This document shows positions 7,070-12,703 of a stretch of DNA of 12,703 nucleotides, in pieces. Location of the stretch: contig VAXA01000172.1 in the NCBI GenBank assembly GCA_005883365.1, positions 1 through 12,703 on the forward strand, given 5' to 3'. A model generated the notes under the pieces. The model was not told the DNA's origin and ran no database searches. It saw only the letters and a list, made by a program, of their open reading frames with translations. Position 1 is the stretch's first letter; each line of letters opens with the position of its first letter. Position numbers and translations under genes: made by a program. The stretch comes from Actinomycetota bacterium. Lineage in GTDB: Bacteria; Actinomycetota; Thermoleophilia; Gaiellales; Gaiellaceae.

Positions 7070-7075
7070 CACAAT
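7070..7075 (+). promoter_or_regulatory. Probable -10 element of the CtaG pair
   Basis: CACAAT is one base from TANNNT-type TACAAT and sits at -12 to -7 relative to GTG 7082, the same spacing as in the carboxylase and cstB-like promoters. No ribosome site precedes the GTG, so a leaderless mRNA is likely. Confidence 0.45.
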
Positions 7076-7081
7076 CACGAC

Positions 7082-7861
7082 GTGGTTCCGCTCCTTGCCG
7101 CCGTCGTCGCTGCGCTGCTGTTCGCACAGGCGGTGGCGCGGCTGCGTCGTCGCGGCCGCCCTGACCTCGCCGGCTGGGACCGGATCGGACTCTTCGCCGC
7201 CGGGCTCGGCGTGAGCGTCTTCGCGCTCGTCGGCCCTCTCGACCGCATCGCCGACGACAAGCTCCTCTCCGCGCACATGGGCCAGCACGTCCTCATCGGC
7301 GACCTCGGCCCGGCGCTCATGGTGACCGCGCTGCGCGGGCCGCTGCTCGTGTTCCTCCTCCCCGCGCCGATCCTCGCGCCGCTCGCCCGCAGCCAGCGCG
7401 TCCGCGCCGCGCTGAGCACGCTGCTCCGCCCGCGCGTTGCCTTCGGGCTCTGGGCGGCGAACCTCGCGATCTGGCACGTCCCGTACCTCTACGACCTCGC
7501 GCTCAGGCACCAGGATCTGCACGACTTCGAGCACGTCTGCTGGACGTTCTGCGGGATCCTCGTCTGGACGCTCCTCGTCGATCCGGGCTCACACCGCCGC
7601 CTGAGCGTCGGCGGCCGCGTCGCGCTGGCGGCTGCGCTGTTCGCGGCGGGACAGGTCCTCACCGACGTCCTCGTCTTCACCTTCACGCCGCTCTACCCCT
7701 TCTACCACGGCGCCTACGGGATCTCCGCGGTCACCGATCAGCAGCTCTCGGGGATCGTGATGATGGTCGAGCAGCTCGCCACGCTCGCGACGTGCGTCGC
7801 GCTCCTGCTGCGACCCCGCTGGCGCCGCGCGCGCGCAGGCCGTCTCGCAGCCGCCACGTGA
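7082..7861 (+). CDS. ctaG: CtaG-family cytochrome c oxidase assembly protein, copy 1
   Basis: This 259-aa protein is very hydrophobic, with about six or seven membrane segments (for example 1-19, 35-51, 78-100, 118-135, 152-167, 178-200, 224-243). It fits the Bacillus-type CtaG/Caa3_CtaG family, needed to assemble copper-containing cytochrome c oxidase. Family marks are HMGQHVLIGDLGPALM (65-80), IWHVPYLYDLALR with LHDFEH (130-151), and TDQQLSGIVMMVEQ (218-231). H65, H69, H132 and H151 are candidate metal ligands. GTG 7082 is preferred over a GTG at 7040 because the -10-like box lies 12 nt before it and the 7040 version would add a non-hydrophobic tail translated from the repeat region. It overlaps copy 2 by GTGA. 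No oxidase subunit gene is in the window, so its oxidase partner is unknown. Confidence 0.88.
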   Translation: MVPLLAAVVAALLFAQAVARLRRRGRPDLAGWDRIGLFAAGLGVSVFALVGPLDRIADDKLLSAHMGQHVLIGDLGPALMVTALRGPLLVFLLPAPILAPLARSQRVRAALSTLLRPRVAFGLWAANLAIWHVPYLYDLALRHQDLHDFEHVCWTFCGILVWTLLVDPGSHRRLSVGGRVALAAALFAAGQVLTDVLVFTFTPLYPFYHGAYGISAVTDQQLSGIVMMVEQLATLATCVALLLRPRWRRARAGRLAAAT

Positions 7862-8619
7862 ACGCGACCGCCTTCAGCTTCGAGCCGCTCTTCCTCGCGC
7901 TCGCGCTCGCCGCCGCCCTGCTCTACTGGCGCGCAGCACGCGCCGAGTCGCCGCCGCGCTGGCGCGCCGTCGCGTTCGCCTCCGGCCTCTTCCTGATCGT
8001 TGCCTCGCTGAACTCGCCGCTCGAGACGATCGCGTCGCGCTACCTGCTGCTCATCCACCTGCTCCAGAACGCGCTCATCGCGGACGTGGCGCCGCTGCTC
8101 GTCGTCCTCGGCCTGACGCCGCGGATGCGGGAGGGGCTGACCCGCCTCGGCCTGGGACGGCTCCGCTCCCGCTGGATCCTGCCCATCTGGCTCGCCGCCT
8201 GGTACTGCACCCACATCGCCGTCTTCTACGACTGGGCGCTGCGCACCGGCTGGGGCCTGAACGTCGAGCACGCGATCCTCATCGGCGTGGGACTCCTCTT
8301 CTGGTGGCCGATCGTCAGCGGCCGCCTCACGCCGCCGGCCGGGCTCGGCTACCTCGCCGTCGCCTTCATCGGCTCGTCCTTCCTCGGCCTCGCGTACATC
8401 TTCTCGAGCAGTCCGTTCTACGCCTTCTACGAGCACGCGCCGCGGCTGTGGGGGCTGTCGGTGGTGCGCGACCAGAACCTCGGCGGGATCCTCATGAACG
8501 GCGAGCAGACGCTCGTGTTCCTCGTCGCCATCGGCTGGTTCGTCATGCGGCTGCTCGATGAGGAGCACGCGCGCGACGAGACGCGCGCTGCCGAGCCGGT
8601 GTCGCTTTCTGATCTATAG
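7858..8619 (+). CDS. CtaG-family membrane protein, copy 2 (divergent paralogue)
   Basis: This 253-aa protein has about six or seven membrane segments and starts at GTG 7858 inside the copy 1 stop (GTGA), so the pair is translationally coupled. The frame opens earlier, at ATG 7792, but that adds 22 Arg/Ala/Pro-rich residues unlike the family start. Matching blocks to copy 1 are HLLQNALIADVAPLL (67-81), THIAVFYDWALR (118-129), NVEHAI (135-140), FYAFYEHAPRLWGLSVVRDQ (187-206) and NLGGILMNGEQ (207-217). The second histidine of the H-x-x-Q-H motif is Asn (N71) here, while H67, H119 and H138 are kept. Identity to copy 1 looks low, so the duplication is old. The two may form a heteromer or serve different copper steps; this is inference. 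It ends 25 nt before the CstB-like gene. Confidence 0.85.
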   Translation: MNATAFSFEPLFLALALAAALLYWRAARAESPPRWRAVAFASGLFLIVASLNSPLETIASRYLLLIHLLQNALIADVAPLLVVLGLTPRMREGLTRLGLGRLRSRWILPIWLAAWYCTHIAVFYDWALRTGWGLNVEHAILIGVGLLFWWPIVSGRLTPPAGLGYLAVAFIGSSFLGLAYIFSSSPFYAFYEHAPRLWGLSVVRDQNLGGILMNGEQTLVFLVAIGWFVMRLLDEEHARDETRAAEPVSLSDL

Positions 8620-8632
8620 CCGCGCCCGGTGG

Positions 8633-8638
8633 TAGCGT
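8633..8638 (+). promoter_or_regulatory. Probable -10 element, leaderless promoter of the CstB-like gene
   Basis: TAGCGT stands at -12 to -7 relative to GTG 8645. The 25-nt gap after the CtaG gene has no ribosome site near the GTG. The gene could therefore have its own leaderless promoter besides any read-through from ctaG. Confidence 0.5.
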
Positions 8639-8644
8639 CGCCGC

Positions 8645-9982
8645 GTGCTGTTCAAGCAGTTCGTGGACGACGACTTGGGCTGCGCCTCGTACCTCGTCGG
8701 CGACGAGCGGGCGGGCGTCGCGGCAGTCGTCGACCCGCCCTATGCGATCGAGCTCGTGCTCGCGGCCGCGGAACGGCATGGGGTCCGGCTCGCCGGCGTC
8801 CTCGAGACGCACACTCACGCGGATCACGTGTCGGGCCATGGGCGCCTCGCGCTCGAGCATGGCGTCCCGATCCACGTGCACGGCGCTGCCGGTGTTGCGT
8901 TCCCGCACGAGGCGCTCGAGGACGGGGCGGAGATCGAGCTCGGCGAGGTCGTCCTCCGGACGATCCACACGCCGGGACACCGGCCGGAGCACTGCTGCTT
9001 CGCAGTGATCGACCGCTCCCGCAGCGACGAGCCGTGGCTCGTGCTCACCGGCGACTCGCTCTTCGTCGGGGACGCGGGCCGGCCGGACCTCGCGGTCGAG
9101 GCTCGGGAGGGGGCCGAGGGTCTCTTCCACAGCCTGCGCCGGCTTGTCGAGCTCGGGGACGGCGTCGAGGTCTTTCCCGGCCACGTCGCCGGCTCGTTGT
9201 GCGGCGCCGCGATGAGCTCCAAGGCGTCGACGACGATCGGCTTCGAGCGCCGCTTCAATCCGGCGCTCCAGGGCGAGCTGGCGGACTTCGTCGCTGCCGC
9301 GTCCGGGCCGCAGCCGCCGCGGCCGCCGAACATGGAGCGGATCGTCGAGCTCAACCGCGGCGAGCTCGTCGGAGCGCAGCCGCCACTCGAGCGGCTCGGT
9401 ACCGCGCCCGAGGAAGCGGTCGTCCTCGACGTGCGCGAAACGCACGTCTTCGCGGCGGGGCACCACCCCGGCGCGGTCGGCATCCCGGTGGACGGGTCGA
9501 GCTTCGCCACGAGGGCGGCGTTCGTTCTGCCCGAGTGCCCTGTCGTCCTCCACGCGGCGGACGAGGCGGAGGCAGCCCGGGCCGCGCGGGGGCTGCACGC
9601 GGTCGGGCTGTTTGCGCTCGCCGGCTGGCAGGAGGGCGGCGGGGCCGAGCGGCTCGAGCCGGTCTCGCTCGACGAGCTCGAACGACTGGTCGCCGACGAT
9701 GCGATCGAGCTCCTCGACGTGCGCGAGGCGGACGAGCGGGACGACGGGCACGTCCCCGGCTCACGGCATCTCCCCTACCGCACCGCGCGCGCCGCGGCCG
9801 AGGCGGGGCTGCTCGACGGCCGGCCGGTCGTGACGATCTGCGAGTCGGGGGCGCGCGCGGCGATCGCCGCGAGCGTGCTGCAGGCGGCCGGGGTCGAGGC
9901 GCGTCCGGTGCTCGACGGCGGCCTCGCCGACTGGCGCGGCCGCGGCGGCGAGACGACGTCCTTCCGCCGCTGCGGCGGCTAG
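8645..9982 (+). CDS. CstB-like persulfide dioxygenase-rhodanese fusion
   Basis: The protein is 445 aa, almost the length of Staphylococcus aureus CstB (about 444), which oxidises persulfides and makes thiosulfate during sulfide detoxification. Residues 1-205 are a metallo-beta-lactamase domain of the ETHE1/persulfide dioxygenase type: THTHADH (55-61), TPGHRPEH with H112, TGDSLFVGDAGRPDL with D137, and FPGH (H180). By family, H112, D137 and one THTHADH histidine bind a single Fe(II). Residues about 230-335 are a rhodanese fold (VVLDVRE, HHPGAVGIPV) that lacks the catalytic Cys: the active loop reads VVLHAADEAE. Residues about 338-437 are a second rhodanese domain (LLDVREADERDDGHVPGS) with an intact loop CESGARA; C399 is the persulfide-carrying cysteine. 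The dioxygenase, pseudo-rhodanese, rhodanese order matches CstB. The substrate is not proven by sequence. The gene converges on azlD, 16 nt away, with no visible terminator. Confidence 0.9.
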   Translation: MLFKQFVDDDLGCASYLVGDERAGVAAVVDPPYAIELVLAAAERHGVRLAGVLETHTHADHVSGHGRLALEHGVPIHVHGAAGVAFPHEALEDGAEIELGEVVLRTIHTPGHRPEHCCFAVIDRSRSDEPWLVLTGDSLFVGDAGRPDLAVEAREGAEGLFHSLRRLVELGDGVEVFPGHVAGSLCGAAMSSKASTTIGFERRFNPALQGELADFVAAASGPQPPRPPNMERIVELNRGELVGAQPPLERLGTAPEEAVVLDVRETHVFAAGHHPGAVGIPVDGSSFATRAAFVLPECPVVLHAADEAEAARAARGLHAVGLFALAGWQEGGGAERLEPVSLDELERLVADDAIELLDVREADERDDGHVPGSRHLPYRTARAAAEAGLLDGRPVVTICESGARAAIAASVLQAAGVEARPVLDGGLADWRGRGGETTSFRRCGG

Positions 9983-9998
9983 CCGGCCGCTCCTCGTC

Positions 9999-10307
9999 CT
10001 ACGACAGCAGGCGAGCTATCGCGGTCACGGCCGCTGCGCCCAGCACCACGACGATCATCGGTGCCCGCCTCGTGAGCGCGACGGCAGCGAATGCCGCTCC
10101 GAGGACGCGCGCGTCGAGGGTCAGCGAGCGTCCGTGGCCGAACGTCTCGACGACGACCAGCGCCGCGAGCAGCGCCGAGGCGAGGAGCTCGACGACGTTG
10201 AGCGCGTTCGCCGGCAGTGGGCGGCCCCCGAGCGCCAGCGGTCCGGCGAGCTTCAACGCCGCGGTGGCGAGGGCGAGCGCGCCGATCGTCACCCACACCG
10301 CGGTCAC
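9999..10307 (-). CDS. azlD: AzlD-family branched-chain amino acid exporter small subunit
   Basis: This 102-aa membrane protein has about three or four hydrophobic segments (2-20, 36-54, 67-80, 83-100) and the AzlD-type stretch LKLAGPLALGGRPLP followed by NVVELLASALLAALVV. With AzlC it forms a two-subunit exporter of branched-chain amino acids and their analogues (AzlCD in Bacillus, YgaZH in E. coli). GTG 10307 overlaps the azlC stop as GTGA and gives a normal AzlD N-terminus (TAVWVTIGALALATAALKLA). The frame stays open far into azlC antiparallel to no gene, but that extension is only an alternative reading of azlC. It is the last gene of the meaB-ilvA-azlC-azlD run. Confidence 0.9.
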   Translation of the reverse strand: MTAVWVTIGALALATAALKLAGPLALGGRPLPANALNVVELLASALLAALVVVETFGHGRSLTLDARVLGAAFAAVALTRRAPMIVVVLGAAAVTAIARLLS

Positions 10308-10903
10308 GAGCGTATCCTCGACGCGGCGACCGCCGCTGCCGCTGCCGCCAGGATCGGCAGGCCGGCGGGCATGATCGGGGTCAGCGCGAGTGCGATCCCC
10401 GCGCCGCCGCCGGCGGCGGCCAGCCGGCGTCGTCCGCGTGCCTCTGCAAACAGAAGTGCGATGAAGAAGGCGGGGAACAGCGCGTCCAGACCAAGCGCGT
10501 TCGGGTTGCCGAGTACCGGTCCGATGAAGACGCCGAGCACGGTGCCCAGCACCCAGCCGGCGTACTGCGGAACGCTGACTCCGACCATGTACCACGGGTC
10601 GAAGGTGCCGTCGCCGATGCTCGCCGCCGCCCATGACGCGTCAACCGTGGTCATGGCGAACGCGGCCCGCGACGGCGCCCGCCCCCGCAGCGAGGGGGCT
10701 AGCGCGAGCCCCATCGCCAGATAACGGGCATTGAGGAGCACCCCGGCGGCGATCGCCGCTCCCGCACTCCCGCCTGCGGTCAGCACGGCGAGCGCGCCGA
10801 ACTGTGCCGCTCCCGAGAACACCAGGATCGACATCACGATCGGTGCCACCGGCCCCATCAGCGGCCGCGCCAGCACCCCGAACGAAATCGAGATCGCGAA
10901 CAC
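10304..10903 (-). CDS. azlC: AzlC-family branched-chain amino acid exporter large subunit (5' end uncertain)
   Basis: From GTG 10903 the product is 199 aa with several membrane segments. SILVFSGAAQFGALAVLTAG (about 25-44), LLNARYLAMGLALAPSLRG (about 56-74), the TTVDASW block and YAGWVLGTVLGVFIG are AzlC/YgaZ features. It is the transport subunit partnering AzlD. The start is odd: the same frame continues upstream as RAGIRRGIPFGIA, matching the conserved beginning of the first membrane segment. Yet no ATG, GTG, TTG or CTG occurs in that frame between 10903 and the preceding stop inside ilvA (near 11085). Either a rare ATC (10933) or ATT (10921) start is used, a shortened protein is made, or a 1-nt indel separates it from GTG 10980 in another frame. 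An AAGGGAG lies at about 10942-10948. The azlD overlap is GTGA. Confidence 0.85.
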   Translation of the reverse strand: MFAISISFGVLARPLMGPVAPIVMSILVFSGAAQFGALAVLTAGGSAGAAIAAGVLLNARYLAMGLALAPSLRGRAPSRAAFAMTTVDASWAAASIGDGTFDPWYMVGVSVPQYAGWVLGTVLGVFIGPVLGNPNALGLDALFPAFFIALLFAEARGRRRLAAAGGGAGIALALTPIMPAGLPILAAAAAAVAASRIRS

Positions 10904-11000
10904 GGCGATCCCGAACGGAATCCCGCGGCGGATTCCCGCCCGACGCCGCTCCCTTGCGGAGCCGAGGCGATCGGGCGCACCGTGCGAGGAGCCGGTTCCC

Positions 11001-12185
11001 TCAGTCGAGCCGCTCGACCGGGTACCCCCACCCGCGCATCTGGGCGAGGAGCTGCTCGCAATGCTCGGGGTCGCGCGTCAGGAGCGTGAGCTCGACGCCG
11101 GTGTGGCCGACGGGGACGCCCGCCGCCTCGCGCTGATGCTCGACCTCGACGACGTTCACGCGCTCGGCGGCGAGGAGCTCGAGCAGCTTCGCCAGCTCGC
11201 CGGGCCGGTCGGGGACGCGGGTGCGCAGCACGAGGTAGCGGCCGTGGGTCGCGAGCCCGCGCCGCATCACCTGCACCATCAGCGAGGCGTCGATGTTGCC
11301 GCCCGAGAGGAGCGCGAGCGCGGGGCCCGAGCCGCCGGCGAGGCCGCCGAGGATCGCCGCGACGCCGACCGCGCCCGCCCCCTCGACGACGAGCTTCGTC
11401 CGCTCCGCCAAGAGGACGATCGCCTCTCCGATCTGCTCGTCGTCGACCGAGACGATGTCGTCGAGCGTCTCGCCGAGGATTCCCATCGTCAGCTCGCCAG
11501 GCTCCTTGACCGCGACCCCGTCGGCGATCGTGTAGCCCGAGCCGCCGGGCCGCGTCCCCGCCGCCTGCACGCCTACGATTCGCAACCCCGGGCGCACGGC
11601 GCGCAGGGCAAGGGAGATACCGGACGCGAGCCCGCCGCCGCCGATCGGGATCACGACCGTCTCGAGCTCGGCCACCTGTTCCGCGAGCTCGAGCCCGATC
11701 GTTCCCTGGCCGGCGATCACGACCGGATCCTCGTACGGGTGGACGAACGTGCCGGCGCTCTCGTCGACGTACGCGACCGCGGCCTCGAGCGTCTCCTCGA
11801 ACGTGAGCCCCGCATGCACGACCTCCGCGCCGTAGTTGCGCGTCGCGTCGACCTTGGCCATCGGCGAGTCCTGTGGCATGAAGATGCGTGCCGGCGCGCC
11901 GAGCTCGCGCGCGGCCCACGCCACCGCCTGCCCGTGGTTGCCGGCGCTCGCCGCCACCACGCCCGCCGCGCGCTGCTCGGGCTCGAGGCTCGAGAGCTTG
12001 ACGTACGCGCCGCGAACCTTGAACGAGCCCGTCCGCTGCAGGTTCTCGGCCTTGAGACGCACCGGCCGGCCGGCGAGCCGCGACAGCGTCTCCGACGGAA
12101 AGACCGGCGTGACGCGCGCGACGCCGTCGAGCCGCTCGCGCGCGCGCTCGATCTCAGGAAGCCCTGGTGCTGCCAGCGTCGCCAT
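11001..12185 (-). CDS. ilvA: Threonine ammonia-lyase (threonine dehydratase)
   Basis: This 394-aa fold-type II PLP enzyme deaminates threonine (and serine) to 2-oxobutyrate, the first step towards isoleucine. RTGSFKVRGA at 51-60 carries the PLP lysine K56. SAGNHGQA (80-87) is the substrate loop, IGGGGLASG (181-189) the phosphate-binding glycine loop, and LLSGGN (292-297) holds the serine that contacts the PLP nitrogen. A single C-terminal ACT-type domain starts near 316 (YLVLRTRVPDRPGELAKLLE), giving the about 400-aa class rather than the 500-aa two-ACT class. Feedback by isoleucine or valine is plausible but not shown. ATG 12185 overlaps the meaB end by 32 nt; no other start lies early in the frame. 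Downstream azlCD would export branched-chain products, which suits an ilvA partner. Confidence 0.94.
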   Translation of the reverse strand: MATLAAPGLPEIERARERLDGVARVTPVFPSETLSRLAGRPVRLKAENLQRTGSFKVRGAYVKLSSLEPEQRAAGVVAASAGNHGQAVAWAARELGAPARIFMPQDSPMAKVDATRNYGAEVVHAGLTFEETLEAAVAYVDESAGTFVHPYEDPVVIAGQGTIGLELAEQVAELETVVIPIGGGGLASGISLALRAVRPGLRIVGVQAAGTRPGGSGYTIADGVAVKEPGELTMGILGETLDDIVSVDDEQIGEAIVLLAERTKLVVEGAGAVGVAAILGGLAGGSGPALALLSGGNIDASLMVQVMRRGLATHGRYLVLRTRVPDRPGELAKLLELLAAERVNVVEVEHQREAAGVPVGHTGVELTLLTRDPEHCEQLLAQMRGWGYPVERLD

Positions 12186-12703
12186 CGTGGATCCGGAAGA
12201 CCTTCTCGAGTATCTCGCGCACCGCGGTCAGCGGGTCGAGCTCACGCGCCTGCACCTCGGCGAGGAGCCGCCGCAGCTCGGCGTCGTCCGCGACCGCACG
12301 CTCGAGGTGGCGGCTCGCACGGCTCGACGCGACCGCGAACACCTCCCGCGCGAGGTTCGCCCGGCGCCGCGCCTCGAGTTGCCCGCTCTCCTCGAGGAAC
12401 GCGCGGTGCTCCGCGATCTTCTCCCACAAATCGGGCACGTGCTCGCCGCGGACCGCCTCAGTGAGGACGATCGGCGGGTTCCAGTCGCTGCTGCGGTCGA
12501 GGGCCAGGATCGAGCGCACCTCGTTCAGCATCGTCTTCGCCGCCGGGTGGTCCATCTTGTTGATCGCGATCACGTCCGGAATCTCCATGATCCCGGCCTT
12601 CAGCGCCTGCACCGCGTCCCCGGAGCCAGGCATGAGGACGAGGAGGACGGTGTCGGCGATCCCGATCACCTCGACCTCGCTCTGGCCTGCTCCCACCGTC
12701 TCG
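12154..12703 (-). CDS. meaB: MeaB-type methylmalonyl-CoA mutase GTPase chaperone, 5' end cut by window edge
   Basis: The last 182 or so codons are visible; the start and the P-loop lie beyond the right edge. ETVGAGQSEVEV followed by ADTVLLVLMPGSGDAVQALK and AGIMEIPDVIAINKMD is the MeaB/ArgK signature, with NKMD as the guanine-specificity motif. A helical C-terminal tail (FLEESGQLEARRRANL onward, to about LEKVFRIHDG) is the usual dimerisation arm. MeaB guards and reloads adenosylcobalamin-dependent methylmalonyl-CoA mutase, using GTP. The mutase gene may lie just beyond the window. Older annotations call this family ArgK, a transport kinase, which is a misnomer. It is followed by ilvA with a 32-nt overlap. 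Its neighbours link 2-oxobutyrate and propionyl-CoA chemistry. Confidence 0.93.
   Translation of the reverse strand, partial: ETVGAGQSEVEVIGIADTVLLVLMPGSGDAVQALKAGIMEIPDVIAINKMDHPAAKTMLNEVRSILALDRSSDWNPPIVLTEAVRGEHVPDLWEKIAEHRAFLEESGQLEARRRANLAREVFAVASSRASRHLERAVADDAELRRLLAEVQARELDPLTAVREILEKVFRIHDGDAGSTRAS

Larger units (their letters stand above)
6885..7081. other. Non-coding gap with several hairpins
   Basis: These 197 nt separate the acyl-CoA dehydrogenase gene from the first CtaG gene. No frame here looks protein-coding. It holds two palindromic repeats (6898-6930, 7012-7044), a bulged hairpin between them (6972-6996), a small perfect inverted repeat (7048-7063) and a -10-like box. It is the least G/C-saturated and most structured non-coding stretch in the window. 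No T-run follows any of the hairpins. Confidence 0.7.

Noticed and set aside
6859..7074. Small minus-strand frame with similar peptides YQIPGRG and YQLPGRG, which looked like a repeat protein
   Set aside because: The repeated peptides are just translations of the two palindromic DNA repeats.
9983..9998. Bidirectional terminator between the CstB-like gene and azlD
   Set aside because: The gap is 16 nt and contains no hairpin of useful length beyond a short GGCCGG-type match.
10731..12464. Long plus-strand open frame opposite ilvA and azlC
   Set aside because: It is antisense to well-conserved IlvA and has the Arg/Asp/Ala/His-rich composition typical of shadow frames.

Overview
The window is very GC-rich (about 70% by eye, third codon positions almost all G or C). 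It is packed with bacterial genes of ordinary length. High GC, GTG/TTG starts, an actinobacterial-style biotin carboxylase/BCCP fusion, MeaB, tandem CtaG-family proteins and probable leaderless promoters suggest a high-GC actinomycete, perhaps a deep branch such as Thermoleophilia/Gaiellales. That placement is inferred; the window holds no rRNA or other phylogenetic marker.

Layout, left to right. (1) 1-1307, minus: a secreted SpoIID/LytB-domain protein, cut by the left edge. (2) 1414-3887, plus: a biotin carboxylase/biotin carrier alpha subunit of an acyl-CoA carboxylase, coupled by an ATGA overlap to a GNAT acetyltransferase. (3) 3884-4198, minus: a small stand-alone SCP-2 protein whose stop codon shares a CTAG with that of the GNAT gene. 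(4) 4273-6884, plus: leucyl aminopeptidase PepA and an acyl-CoA dehydrogenase, joined by a TTGA overlap. (5) 6885-7081: a non-coding stretch with two 33-nt near-palindromic repeats (29/33 identical), a third hairpin and a short perfect inverted repeat next to a promoter. (6) 7082-8619, plus: two different CtaG-family membrane proteins, GTGA-coupled. (7) 8645-9982, plus: a CstB-like persulfide dioxygenase with a dead and a live rhodanese domain. (8) 12703-9999, minus: meaB (cut by the right edge), ilvA, azlC, azlD.

Several genes fit a branched-chain amino acid and short acyl-CoA theme. PepA releases amino acids, IlvA makes 2-oxobutyrate (precursor of isoleucine and of propionyl-CoA), and AzlCD would export branched-chain amino acids. 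The acyl-CoA dehydrogenase and acyl-CoA carboxylase handle their CoA-ester breakdown products, and MeaB protects the B12-dependent methylmalonyl-CoA mutase reached by the propionyl-CoA route. The CtaG pair and CstB-like enzyme point to aerobic respiration (copper oxidase assembly) and sulfide/persulfide detoxification. No mutase, carboxyltransferase or oxidase subunit gene lies in the window.

I see no mobile element, CRISPR array, tRNA or rRNA and no clear new multi-gene system. The most unusual items are the paired palindromic repeats at 6898-7044, the recurrent -10-like hexamer exactly 12 nt before start codons, the two divergent CtaG paralogues, and the azlC 5' end, where the conserved first membrane segment begins before any usable start codon.
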